A DNA stretch of 9,894 nucleotides from an uncultured Eubacteriales bacterium (GTDB lineage Bacteria > Bacillota > Clostridia > Lachnospirales > Lachnospiraceae), in the NCBI GenBank assembly GCA_900313855.1, contig OMSZ01000333.1:1-9894 (forward strand), read 5' to 3'. This document shows, piece after piece, positions 1-5,468 of the stretch. Within the stretch, counting starts at the first letter, position 1. Every line of letters starts with the position of its first letter. A program made the translations under genes and the position numbers. Below the pieces are notes generated by a model. That model had not been told where the DNA came from. It worked only from the letters and a program-made list of their open reading frames with translations, and made no database searches.

Positions 1-1
1 G

Positions 2-439
2 AGATTAAAGCAGATCATAGCATTTTATAATATTTTACTGCAGTTAAAAAGTGAATTGATGTATATGAATTATACCTTGCCGGAGTGCTTTATGAATATG
101 TCTGATAAGGTGGACGAACCGTTTTCTTACTGGTTTTCTAATATGGCAGAGCAGATGAATATAGAAAGTACGAAGACGTTTTCTGAAATATTTACGGATA
201 ATCTGGACTATCTAAGGTGTCATTCCGCATTAAATGAAGGCGATATTGTTATTATTTCTGAGCTTAAGGACAAGTTTAATACTGCGGATATAGAAGTGAT
301 GAAAAAGGCAATAGATTATGTGCTTTTACGGCTTGAGGAACAAAGGATAACACTTGGTAACGAATTAAAGGATAAGAAAAAGGTTGTTATTTCCTTAAGT
401 CTTTTTGCGGGTATCACTATGGTTATTCTCCTTTTGTGA
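2..439 (+). CDS. spoIIIAB: Stage III sporulation protein AB, 5'-truncated by window edge
   Basis: The reading frame is open from base 2 and its true start lies upstream of the window, so about 145 C-terminal residues are present; the family is usually about 170. The visible part begins with a helical stretch containing LLQLKSEL and then YTLPECF, matching the family pattern in which a charged helix is followed by a 'PLPEAL'-like segment. It ends in a hydrophobic segment (VVISLSLFAGITMVILLL), the C-terminal membrane anchor. SpoIIIAB is a mother-cell membrane component of the SpoIIIA channel and resembles type II secretion GspF. The missing part should hold the N-terminal membrane segment. A TTG at 56 and ATGs at 59 and 65 lie in frame, but the conserved helix continues upstream of them, so none is the real start. 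It is first in line before spoIIIAC, 41 bases away. Family assignment rests on motif memory plus synteny. Confidence 0.9.
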   Translation, partial: RLKQIIAFYNILLQLKSELMYMNYTLPECFMNMSDKVDEPFSYWFSNMAEQMNIESTKTFSEIFTDNLDYLRCHSALNEGDIVIISELKDKFNTADIEVMKKAIDYVLLRLEEQRITLGNELKDKKKVVISLSLFAGITMVILLL

Positions 440-480
440 AAATGCTTTTATTATTAAATACATGTCTTTAGGAGCTTGAT

Positions 481-675
481 ATGACAGTTGAAATGATTAT
501 TAAAATAGCGGCTTTGGGAATAGTGGTTGCGCTGCTTAACCAGATATTAAAGCATTCAGGCAGGGATGATCAGGCATTTTTTGTAACGATGGCAGGAATT
601 ATCGTGGTTCTTTCCTGGCTGATGCCGTATATTATCGAGCTGTTTACTTCAATGCAGGAGCTGTTCGGATTGTGA
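481..675 (+). CDS. spoIIIAC: Stage III sporulation protein AC
   Basis: This is a 64-residue membrane protein of the SpoIIIA channel complex made in the mother cell during engulfment. It has two hydrophobic helices (about residues 5-24 and 34-55) separated by a short polar loop with HSGRDDQAFFVTMAG. That loop matches the family's conserved 'GR.DQA..V..AG' pattern, and the length is typical. An AGGAG ribosome site at 470-474 sits six bases before the ATG. Its stop codon abuts the ribosome site of spoIIIAD, suggesting translational coupling. SpoIIIAC and SpoIIIAD share hydrophobic organisation and probably act together in the membrane; the exact role of each is not established. Confidence 0.95.
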   Translation: MTVEMIIKIAALGIVVALLNQILKHSGRDDQAFFVTMAGIIVVLSWLMPYIIELFTSMQELFGL

Positions 676-677
676 GG
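672..677 (+). promoter_or_regulatory. Ribosome binding site deciding the spoIIIAD start
   Basis: GTGAGG overlaps the end of spoIIIAC (stop at 673-675) and lies six bases before ATG 684. It supports ATG 684 over the in-frame GTG at 672 and implies coupled translation of the two genes. Confidence 0.6.
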
Positions 678-683
678 TTTAAT

Positions 684-1070
684 ATGAGTTTTATTAAAAT
701 GATATGCGGTGTTGTGGCAGGAACACTGCTTGTAATAAAACTAAAGAGCGCAGGTACCTCTATCGGCACATATCTTTCGATAGCACTATCGTTATTTGCA
801 GTATTTTATGTGCTTGAACGGATGACTTATGTGGTGGATTTCTTTGACCGGGTAATGGATGATATAGGGTTAGAATCGGGCTATCTTGAAATACTTATCA
901 AAATAATCGGTATATCATATCTGTGCGAATTTACCTCTAATATCTGCAAGGAGGCGGGATGCCAGACAGTTGCGGGGCAGGTCGAGATTTCCGGCAAGAT
1001 CACAATGATGGTCATTTCAATGCCTGTGCTTTTTTCTATAGTAGATGCAATAGTTGGGATTACGGGGTGA
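684..1070 (+). CDS. spoIIIAD: Stage III sporulation protein AD
   Basis: This encodes a 128-residue multi-span membrane protein of the SpoIIIA channel, of usual family length. The N-terminal half has two hydrophobic helices (about residues 4-20 and 29-48). The C-terminal half contains the strongly conserved run LIKIIGISYLCEF, then a CKEAGCQTVAGQVEISGK segment, then a last hydrophobic helix ending VLFSIVDAI. I chose ATG 684 because GAGG at 674-677 gives a six-base spacer. The alternative GTG at 672 would overlap the spoIIIAC stop and sit on top of that ribosome site. Its own stop lies in the ribosome site of spoIIIAE, so the genes are tightly coupled. Confidence 0.95.
   Translation: MSFIKMICGVVAGTLLVIKLKSAGTSIGTYLSIALSLFAVFYVLERMTYVVDFFDRVMDDIGLESGYLEILIKIIGISYLCEFTSNICKEAGCQTVAGQVEISGKITMMVISMPVLFSIVDAIVGITG
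1064..1070 (+). promoter_or_regulatory. Ribosome binding site deciding the spoIIIAE start
   Basis: GGGGTGA coincides with the last codons and stop of spoIIIAD and is seven bases before ATG 1078. It favours that ATG, which is followed directly by a signal-peptide-like sequence, over an in-frame TTG at 1054. Confidence 0.6.
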
Positions 1071-1077
1071 TCATATT

Positions 1078-2352
1078 ATGAGAAAAATATATATTCTCAT
1101 TTTTTCGGTAATATTATCGGTAATGCTTTGTTTATCATCAGATAATGATATAAAATGCATGGCCGCAGAACAGAAATTGAACACAGAAAAGATTTTGACA
1201 TCACAACAGAATTTGACCGCAGAAAAGATTATGGATGCAGAACAGAATTTGAACGCGGATAATATTGAAAATGATGTCCTGCCCGACTATAAAGAGCTTT
1301 ATGATAAGTATGTGGATGTTGACGGCATTGGAAGTGAGCTTTCAGATGTCAACAATGAGTATGGGATGAGTACGGATATTTCCTTTGAGGATATATATGA
1401 GCTTCTGATAAATGGAAATGTTGATGGAGCCGTTGATAAATGTGTCGAGCTTATAGGAAAGAGCATCACGGCTGAGATTTTAGAAAACAGGAGTCTGCTC
1501 ATACGGCTTATGCTTCTTATCCTTATAGCCGCGGTGTTTAATAATTATTCGTCCGTATTAAAGCACAGCTATGTAGGCGAACAGGGCTTTTTCATTACAT
1601 ATCTTATGGCGTGCGCAATACTTATGCGTTCCTTCTTCTTGATCTATGATATGGCTGAAAATGCGGTTATGCATATAAGTGAGGCGATGCAATGCATGCT
1701 TCCCGCATTTGCGATGTCGCTTATAATGAGCAGCGGTATAGCAACCTCACAGATGACCAATTCTGTTTTTCTTCTGATATTTGCAATGATGGAAAAGCTT
1801 CTGCTATACGGGGTGTTTCCGCTTATCAGAATATTCTTTCTTATCGTACTTCTTAATCAGTTAAATGGTAAAGACAGGTTTTCAAAGCTGTCGGAGCTTA
1901 TCAAACATATTGCCGAATGGGTGCTTAAGGGTATGTTAGCATTAGTGGTTGGATTAAATGCAGTAAAGACTATGCTTATACCCGTGTATGAGAGTGTCAA
2001 ATACGATATCTTAAAGAAAGGTCTCTCCTTAATCCCCGGTGTCGGACAGGTATCGGGTCTGTCAGGCATATTCATCGGAGCAGGTATTCTTATAAAAAAC
2101 TGCGTAGGAATTACGGCTGTGATCATACTTGTTGTGATCGGCAGCATTCCGGTACTTAAGCTTATATATTTCTATATCAGCTATCGCTTAGTGGTTGCAG
2201 CGATACAGCCTATAAGTGACAAAAGGCTTCTTTCCGGAGTGTTAGGAGCCTGCGATGCCACAGAAGTGCTGATAAAGACGGTGCTTACATCTCTTGCGCT
2301 GTGCGTAATCTCGATATCAATTATAATCGTATCTACGAATTCGCGATTGTAA
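1078..2352 (+). CDS. spoIIIAE: Stage III sporulation protein AE
   Basis: This encodes a 424-residue polytopic membrane protein, the largest membrane subunit of the SpoIIIA channel. Residues 1-20 form a signal-peptide-like segment (MRKIYILIFSVILSVMLC). A polar extracellular region of about 115 residues follows, and then several hydrophobic helices, the first starting near residue 140 and the next near 170. Later segments include AMQCMLPAFAMSLI, a conserved-looking PVYESVKYDILKKGLSLIPG loop and a C-terminal helix before the end. The family is usually just under 400 residues; the extra length lies at the N-terminus, where residues 30-65 consist of a 12-residue unit present three times (separate entry). 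ATG 1078 is chosen over the in-frame TTG at 1054 because of the ribosome site at 1064-1070. SpoIIIAE has been likened to a permease-type export component. That comparison is family knowledge, not something the sequence shows. Confidence 0.95.
   Translation: MRKIYILIFSVILSVMLCLSSDNDIKCMAAEQKLNTEKILTSQQNLTAEKIMDAEQNLNADNIENDVLPDYKELYDKYVDVDGIGSELSDVNNEYGMSTDISFEDIYELLINGNVDGAVDKCVELIGKSITAEILENRSLLIRLMLLILIAAVFNNYSSVLKHSYVGEQGFFITYLMACAILMRSFFLIYDMAENAVMHISEAMQCMLPAFAMSLIMSSGIATSQMTNSVFLLIFAMMEKLLLYGVFPLIRIFFLIVLLNQLNGKDRFSKLSELIKHIAEWVLKGMLALVVGLNAVKTMLIPVYESVKYDILKKGLSLIPGVGQVSGLSGIFIGAGILIKNCVGITAVIILVVIGSIPVLKLIYFYISYRLVVAAIQPISDKRLLSGVLGACDATEVLIKTVLTSLALCVISISIIIVSTNSRL
1165..1272 (+). 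repeat. 36-base tandem repeat, three copies, inside spoIIIAE
   Basis: Three consecutive in-frame 36-base units (1165-1200, 1201-1236, 1237-1272) encode AEQKLNTEKILT, SQQNLTAEKIMD and AEQNLNADNIEN. By my pairwise count they agree at about 26-27 of 36 bases. They lie just after the predicted signal peptide, in the part facing the intermembrane space. The units are polar, and the leucine and isoleucine spacing suggests a helical or coiled-coil spacer. The divergence suggests an old duplication. Confidence 0.85.
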
Positions 2353-2363
2353 ACATTCTTGGA

Positions 2364-2393
2364 TTATATGAAAGTGTAGCTTAAGCACACATT
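2364..2393 (+). promoter_or_regulatory. Possible sigma-E-like internal promoter before spoIIIAF
   Basis: In the 80-base gap between spoIIIAE and spoIIIAF, a -35-like TTATATG (2364-2370) is followed after 15 bases by CACACATT (2386-2393). Against the B. subtilis sigma-E pattern (KMATATT, about 14-15 bases, CATACANT) the -10 misses one defined position and the -35 keeps its ATAT core. An internal promoter is known in the B. subtilis spoIIIA locus, which makes one here plausible. This is a by-eye match only. Confidence 0.35.
2374..2390. repeat. Imperfect dyad GTGTAGCTTAAGCACAC
   Basis: GTGT-A-GCTT faces AAGC-ACAC around a perfect 8-base palindrome GCTTAAGC (2379-2386); one extra A in the left arm breaks exact symmetry. 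It overlaps the spacer and -10 of the possible internal promoter, so it could be an operator. No hairpin loop is available, so a transcript stem is unlikely. Confidence 0.35.
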
Positions 2394-2432
2394 TAATGAA
2401 AAGACAAACTTTTTCAAGAAAGGAGCATTCTA

Positions 2433-2894
2433 ATGACCTCAATACTCGCATGGCTTAAAAGCGGCCTTTTATTCGGAATCTTTTCTTCGGTCATACTTCT
2501 TCTGTCACCGAATAAAAGCTATGAAAAACATATAAGTCTTGTAGTAGGTCTTCTGTTTATTCTTGTGATGATACATCCGGTTATGTCTTTTTTAAATCTT
2601 GACGGACAGACCTATATCTCATTTATACAAAAGTACATATCTGCCGCGGAAAACGGAAGCAGTCTTTCAGAGAATGAGAGGAGTCTGTATGCTGATACGA
2701 TTGGCATTCAGCTAAAGGATACGTTGAAAAAGGCCGGCTTTAACGTAAAAAGCGTCTATTGTGAGGTGGATGATAACGGACATATCGGGAGAGTTGTTCT
2801 TTCATTTGAGGGAGAGGTAAATGATATCACGGAAATTGAGAATTATATCAGGAATGTTTTTGGGGAAGAGGTGGAGATAGTATATGAAAGATGA
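2433..2894 (+). CDS. spoIIIAF: Stage III sporulation protein AF
   Basis: This encodes a 153-residue membrane-anchored SpoIIIA channel component. Two N-terminal hydrophobic helices (about residues 7-24 and 34-52, including LVVGLLFILVMIHPVMSFL) are followed by a soluble domain of about 95 residues. That domain ends in a beta-alpha-beta pattern (VKSVYCEVDDNG, VVLSFEG, then a helix and EEVEIVYER) resembling the ring-building fold reported for SpoIIIAF and SpoIIIAG. The protein is shorter than the roughly 200-residue B. subtilis version, mostly between the membrane part and the fold. A good AAAGGAG site at 2419-2425 lies seven bases before the ATG. The end overlaps the start of spoIIIAG by 11 bases, so the two are probably translated together. 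Confidence 0.92.
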   Translation: MTSILAWLKSGLLFGIFSSVILLLSPNKSYEKHISLVVGLLFILVMIHPVMSFLNLDGQTYISFIQKYISAAENGSSLSENERSLYADTIGIQLKDTLKKAGFNVKSVYCEVDDNGHIGRVVLSFEGEVNDITEIENYIRNVFGEEVEIVYER

Positions 2895-3510
2895 TCTGAT
2901 AGGCAGCTTAAAGGCTTTATTTAAAAGAGACGGGATAAGCGATGATAAGAAGGAAAAAATACTTATCATTTTTCTATTGGGTGTGTTTTTACTTTTGATC
3001 GCGGCGCCTGTATCTGATTACGGTACTAAGTACAGCAATAAAAAGGTGAAGCAGGAGAGTGAAGAAACCATTGTTTCAAAACCGGATACAAAAAAAATAT
3101 CAAATGACGAATATATTTCATATCTTGAGAATAAATTAGAACAAACGATTGGAGGAATGGACGGTGCAGGAAGAGTCAGGGTTATGATCACATTAAAAGA
3201 CGGCGGAGAAAAGATTCTTGATAAGAACCGTCCGTATGAAAGCGCCTCTGATACCAGTAAGGAGGAAGGAAAGGAAGCGGTAAGTGAAAAGATCAAAAGC
3301 ATGCAGGAAACGGTATTGGTACAAAAGGATGGGGATACGGGTCCTATTGTTATAAAAGAACAATATCCTGATGTTTTGGGAGTGGTAGTTCTTTGTGATG
3401 GCGGAAATAATGAGGAACTTATAATAAAGATAAAGGAAATGGCGGGAGCTTTGTTTGGGTTAGATGCTCATAAGATAGTAGTCGGGAAGCTTTCGCAGAT
3501 AAAAAAATAG
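2884..3510 (+). CDS. spoIIIAG: Stage III sporulation protein AG
   Basis: This encodes a 208-residue ring-forming component of the SpoIIIA channel, of usual family length. A short cytoplasmic N-terminus is followed by one membrane helix (about residues 25-42, ILIIFLLGVFLLLIAAPVS), then an extracytoplasmic region. The latter begins with a helix (YISYLENKLEQTIGGMDGAG), continues with the strand RVRVMITLKDGGEKIL, and after a polar insertion resumes with ETVLVQKDGDTGPIVIKEQYPDVLGVVVLCDGG in two pieces. This is the family's split ring-building motif, known to form large rings in B. subtilis. Translation is coupled to spoIIIAF by the 11-base overlap; GGAG at 2873-2876 lies seven bases before the ATG. 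Confidence 0.95.
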   Translation: MKDDLIGSLKALFKRDGISDDKKEKILIIFLLGVFLLLIAAPVSDYGTKYSNKKVKQESEETIVSKPDTKKISNDEYISYLENKLEQTIGGMDGAGRVRVMITLKDGGEKILDKNRPYESASDTSKEEGKEAVSEKIKSMQETVLVQKDGDTGPIVIKEQYPDVLGVVVLCDGGNNEELIIKIKEMAGALFGLDAHKIVVGKLSQIKK

Positions 3511-3553
3511 TATAAATAATAAAACAAAAAAATAATGTTAAAAGGAGTTTGTT

Positions 3554-4303
3554 ATGAAAAAAATCTGGAAAAAGAATCAGGTTATCATCACGGCGTTGGC
3601 AATTATGATTGCGGTAGCGGGTTATCTTAATTTTACAAGTGATAAGCAGGTGCTTAATACTTCTGTGGAAAACATGGAAAGTGAAGGCGCAAGCGGTAAT
3701 TCCGACGATTCAACGGTGAGTGCAGCTGTGGAGGATACTGTGGCGCCGGATGACTATGCTACGGCTTATGAAGGTGATGATGTCACTACAACGGATTCTG
3801 CTAACAGCGATGAGGTTGTTGCAGAAAATGATGAGAACGCTTTACCGGAGAATGCCGATGAAGGACAGGATTTGGCACAGGCAAGTCTTGATGAGAATGG
3901 TGATCCTATTGATTCGGATACAGTAGGAGAGGCGGTTTTGACAAGTGGTTCTGTGACATTATCGCAGGCAAAGCTTACAAGGGAGCAGACACGTTCAAAG
4001 GCAAAGGATATGCTGCTTGAGATAATCAATAATGAAAGTCTTACAGAGGATGCTAAGAAGGAAGCGGTGGCAAAAATGCTGACGATGACAGAGAGAATGG
4101 AGAAGGAGACTGCTGCGGAGAATCAGTTAGCTGCCAAGGGCTTTAAAGATGCGGTAGTAAGCATTTCGGATGACAGTGTTGATGTTTCCGTACCGGCTTC
4201 GTCTCTTTCTGATAAGCAGAGAACCCAGATAGAGGATGTTATAACGAGAAAAACAGGATTCGAGCTTAACAAGATCGTTATAACCACATTGAAACCTGAA
4301 TGA
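3554..4303 (+). CDS. spoIIIAH: Stage III sporulation protein AH
   Basis: This encodes a 249-residue single-span protein whose extracellular domain, in B. subtilis, binds forespore SpoIIQ across the intermembrane space to form the mother cell-forespore channel. One membrane helix spans about residues 9-27. Residues 32-139 form a linker with 28 Asp or Glu and no Lys or Arg by my count. The C-terminal domain (about 140-249) begins AKLTREQTRSKAKDMLLEII and ends with the VVSISDDSVDVSVP strand pair and a final helix-strand, matching the YscJ/FliF-like ring-building fold of the family. AAAGGAG at 3541-3547 gives a six-base spacer. The 43-base gap from spoIIIAG is extremely A-rich; I see no convincing promoter there. 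It is the last gene of the spoIIIA operon. Confidence 0.95.
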   Translation: MKKIWKKNQVIITALAIMIAVAGYLNFTSDKQVLNTSVENMESEGASGNSDDSTVSAAVEDTVAPDDYATAYEGDDVTTTDSANSDEVVAENDENALPENADEGQDLAQASLDENGDPIDSDTVGEAVLTSGSVTLSQAKLTREQTRSKAKDMLLEIINNESLTEDAKKEAVAKMLTMTERMEKETAAENQLAAKGFKDAVVSISDDSVDVSVPASSLSDKQRTQIEDVITRKTGFELNKIVITTLKPE

Positions 4304-4330
4304 AAATGCAGGGATCAGGGAACATTTTTT
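4295..4330 (+). terminator. Weak possible terminator after spoIIIAH
   Basis: CCTGA (4295-4299) can pair with TCAGG (4315-4319) across a 15-base loop, and a run of six T follows at 4325-4330 after a short gap. The stem is only five pairs and starts inside the last codons of spoIIIAH, so this is a poor terminator at best. It is the only candidate for ending the spoIIIA transcript before the next promoter. Confidence 0.2.
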
Positions 4331-4361
4331 GTAAAAGCCTTGTAAAAGGATTGCAAAAAGC
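4329..4361 (+). repeat. Three 11-base direct repeats upstream of the asp23-family gene
   Basis: TTGTAAAAGCC (4329-4339), TTGTAAAAGGA (4340-4350) and TTGCAAAAAGC (4351-4361) are contiguous. The spacing is close to one helical turn and the third copy supplies the -35 hexamer. They may be a protein-binding array, a run of phased A-tracts, or both. Confidence 0.75.
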
Positions 4362-4380
4362 ATAGAATGTTTGGTATACT
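4351..4380 (+). promoter_or_regulatory. Sigma-A promoter with extended -10 for the asp23-family gene
   Basis: The -35 TTGCAA (4351-4356, four of six consensus bases) and the -10 TATACT (4375-4380, five of six) are separated by 18 bases. The TG of TGG (4372-4374) makes an extended -10. Transcription would begin near 4387, giving a leader of about 45 bases. A second TATACT at 4380-4385 lacks a suitably spaced -35. Confidence 0.7.
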
Positions 4381-4432
4381 ATACTACATATGAATAATGC
4401 TAGAGTAATGTCTTAGCAAAGGAGGAACTAAT

Positions 4433-4834
4433 ATGTCAGCTGAAAACGGAAAGAGTGATTACAGTTACAAGGAATCAAGTGCATTAGGTGATATTCAGAT
4501 AGCGGATGATGTTATCGCGATCATTGCCGGCCTGGCTGCTACGGAAGTAGAAGGCGTTGCAAAAATGTATGGTAATATAACGAATGAATTGGTAGGAAAG
4601 CTTGGTATGAAGAATCTGTCTAAGGGCGTTAAGGTTATGGTTACGCCTGAGGACGTTAAGGTTGATATTTCCCTGGAGTTAAAGTACGGATATAGTGTTC
4701 TTGAAGTTTCTAAGAAGGTTCAGGAGAAGGTTAAGCAGGCATTAGAGACAATGACTGGTCTTGATGTCAAGGCTGTAAGAGTGAGAATAGCAGGAGTTTC
4801 CTTTGACAGAGAGGAGAAGTCTGCAAAAGCGTAA
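4433..4834 (+). CDS. yqhY: Asp23/Gls24 family protein (YqhY-like)
   Basis: This encodes a 133-residue soluble protein with one Asp23/Gls24 (DUF322) domain covering about residues 17-125. The family pattern is clear: GDIQIADDVIAIIAGLAATEVEGV in two conserved pieces near the start, then GVKVMVTPEDVKVDISLELKYG, a helix VLEVSKKVQEKVKQALE, and MTGLDVKAVRVRIAGVSF near the end. Position between spoIIIAH and nusB matches B. subtilis yqhY, which there lies next to accB-accC and has been linked to control of fatty-acid synthesis. No acc genes are beside it here. The molecular function is unknown; other family members are envelope-stress or membrane-associated proteins. A strong AAAGGAGG site (4418-4425) sits seven bases before the ATG. 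With its own promoter and terminator it appears to be a well-expressed single-gene unit. Confidence 0.9.
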   Translation: MSAENGKSDYSYKESSALGDIQIADDVIAIIAGLAATEVEGVAKMYGNITNELVGKLGMKNLSKGVKVMVTPEDVKVDISLELKYGYSVLEVSKKVQEKVKQALETMTGLDVKAVRVRIAGVSFDREEKSAKA

Positions 4835-4845
4835 AATGATAGTAT

Positions 4846-4893
4846 AACCGTCAAAGGCTGCTTCTTATGGAGCAGCCTTATTGTCGGTTTTTT
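4846..4893 (+). terminator. Intrinsic terminator of the asp23-family gene
   Basis: An outer stem AACCG (4846-4850) with CGGTT (4885-4889) encloses CAA/TTG pairs and a perfect inner stem AGGCTGCT (4855-4862) with AGCAGCCT (4871-4878), around an 8-base loop. A two-base bulge lies at 4879-4880. The T run at 4888-4893 completes a standard Rho-independent terminator, starting 11 bases after the stop codon. Confidence 0.9.
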
Positions 4894-4921
4894 GATATTT
4901 GATTTCATTGGTGCATATATG
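4892..4921 (+). promoter_or_regulatory. Possible promoter for the nusB operon
   Basis: TTGATA (4892-4897) and TATATG (4916-4921), 18 bases apart, are the best sigma-A-like pair I find between the terminator and nusB. A GATAAT at 4928-4933 could be an alternative -10 with a poor -35. A promoter is expected because a strong terminator lies just upstream, but the exact site is uncertain. Confidence 0.3.
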
Positions 4922-4964
4922 ATGGCAGATAATAAGTACTTAATGGTATGTTACTATTACATTG

Positions 4965-4977
4965 ATGCGCTGCGCAT
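4965..4977. repeat. 13-base palindrome ATGCGCTGCGCAT in the nusB leader
   Basis: ATGCGC and GCGCAT are perfect inverted repeats around one central T. The element is GC-rich in an AT-rich, otherwise empty leader, 80 bases before the nusB start. It could be an operator; the single-base centre rules out a normal hairpin with the full arms. The leader as a whole (4894-5044) contains no gene I can support. Confidence 0.5.
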
Positions 4978-5030
4978 AACCGATAACAACAGTAAATAGC
5001 AGCAATGGGATCATTTTACCGCATTGGATA

Positions 5031-5036
5031 GAAGGG
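5031..5036 (+). promoter_or_regulatory. Ribosome binding site deciding the nusB start
   Basis: GAAGGG lies eight bases before ATG 5045. An in-frame TTG at 5024 lies upstream of this site and would add seven residues, so ATG 5045 is preferred. Confidence 0.5.
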
Positions 5037-5044
5037 ATAATTGT

Positions 5045-5449
5045 ATGTTAAGAAGTCAGGTTAGGGAAGAAATATTCAAGATCATTTTCAGGTTCCCGTT
5101 TAGTTCAAAAGAAGAAATGAATGAGCAGATAGATTTTTCTTTGGAGGACTTAGAGGGTAAGAGCGATAAGAATATCAATTATATCAGAGATAAGGTCAAT
5201 GATATTATCAGCAAAATAGAGGACATTGATAAATGCATTTCCGATAACTGTGAGGGCTGGAGTATTGACAGATTAGGAAAAGCGGAGATAGCAATAATGC
5301 GTATTGCTGTCTATGAGATGATGTTTGAGGAGGAGGTTCCCTCAAGCGTTGCGATCAATGAGGCTGTTGAGCTTACCAAGCTATACTGTGATGAGGATGC
5401 GAAGGGATTTGTCAATGCGGTGTTAGGTAAGGTTGAAAAACAGATCTGA
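5045..5449 (+). CDS. nusB: Transcription antitermination factor NusB
   Basis: This encodes a 134-residue all-helical RNA-binding protein. In the cytoplasm NusB pairs with ribosomal protein S10 (NusE) and binds boxA RNA to prevent early termination, chiefly in rRNA operons. The N-terminal helix SQVREEIFKIIFR matches the family's arginine-rich opening. The C-terminal half shows the signature run LGKAEIAIMRIAVYEMMF (about residues 77-94) and VPSSVAINEAVELTKLYC (98-115), followed by KGFVNAVLGKV (120-130). Length is typical. ATG 5045 is preferred to TTG 5024 because of the ribosome site. In related Clostridia xseA and xseB usually follow; here ispA starts 19 bases later, which suggests co-transcription with the isoprenoid genes. 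Confidence 0.95.
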   Translation: MLRSQVREEIFKIIFRFPFSSKEEMNEQIDFSLEDLEGKSDKNINYIRDKVNDIISKIEDIDKCISDNCEGWSIDRLGKAEIAIMRIAVYEMMFEEEVPSSVAINEAVELTKLYCDEDAKGFVNAVLGKVEKQI

Positions 5450-5453
5450 TCAT

Positions 5454-5462
5454 AAGGGGGAG
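5454..5462 (+). promoter_or_regulatory. Ribosome binding site deciding the ispA start
   Basis: AAGGGGGAG lies six bases before ATG 5469. It rules against an in-frame TTG at 5433 inside nusB, which would add twelve non-conserved residues. Confidence 0.6.
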
Positions 5463-5468
5463 CGGCTT

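Noticed and set aside
56..67. TTG at 56 or ATG at 59/65 as the start of spoIIIAB
   Set aside because: The frame is open to the left edge and its upstream residues (LKQIIAFYNILLQLKSEL) match the conserved SpoIIIAB helix, so the gene is truncated by the window and not short.
3511..3553. A-rich gap before spoIIIAH as a sigma-G or sigma-E promoter
   Set aside because: The stretch contains TATAAAT-like bases by composition alone, but no spaced -35/-10 pair matching a sporulation sigma pattern is convincing.
3720..3926. A + strand frame of 68 residues inside spoIIIAH
   Set aside because: It lies wholly within a well-supported gene in another frame, has no ribosome site, and its Met/Arg-rich composition is a frame-shifted reading of the GAT/GAG-rich acidic linker.
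5433..5468. Upstream TTG start for ispA overlapping nusB
   Set aside because: The extension is not conserved and a strong ribosome site lies at 5454-5462 before ATG 5469.
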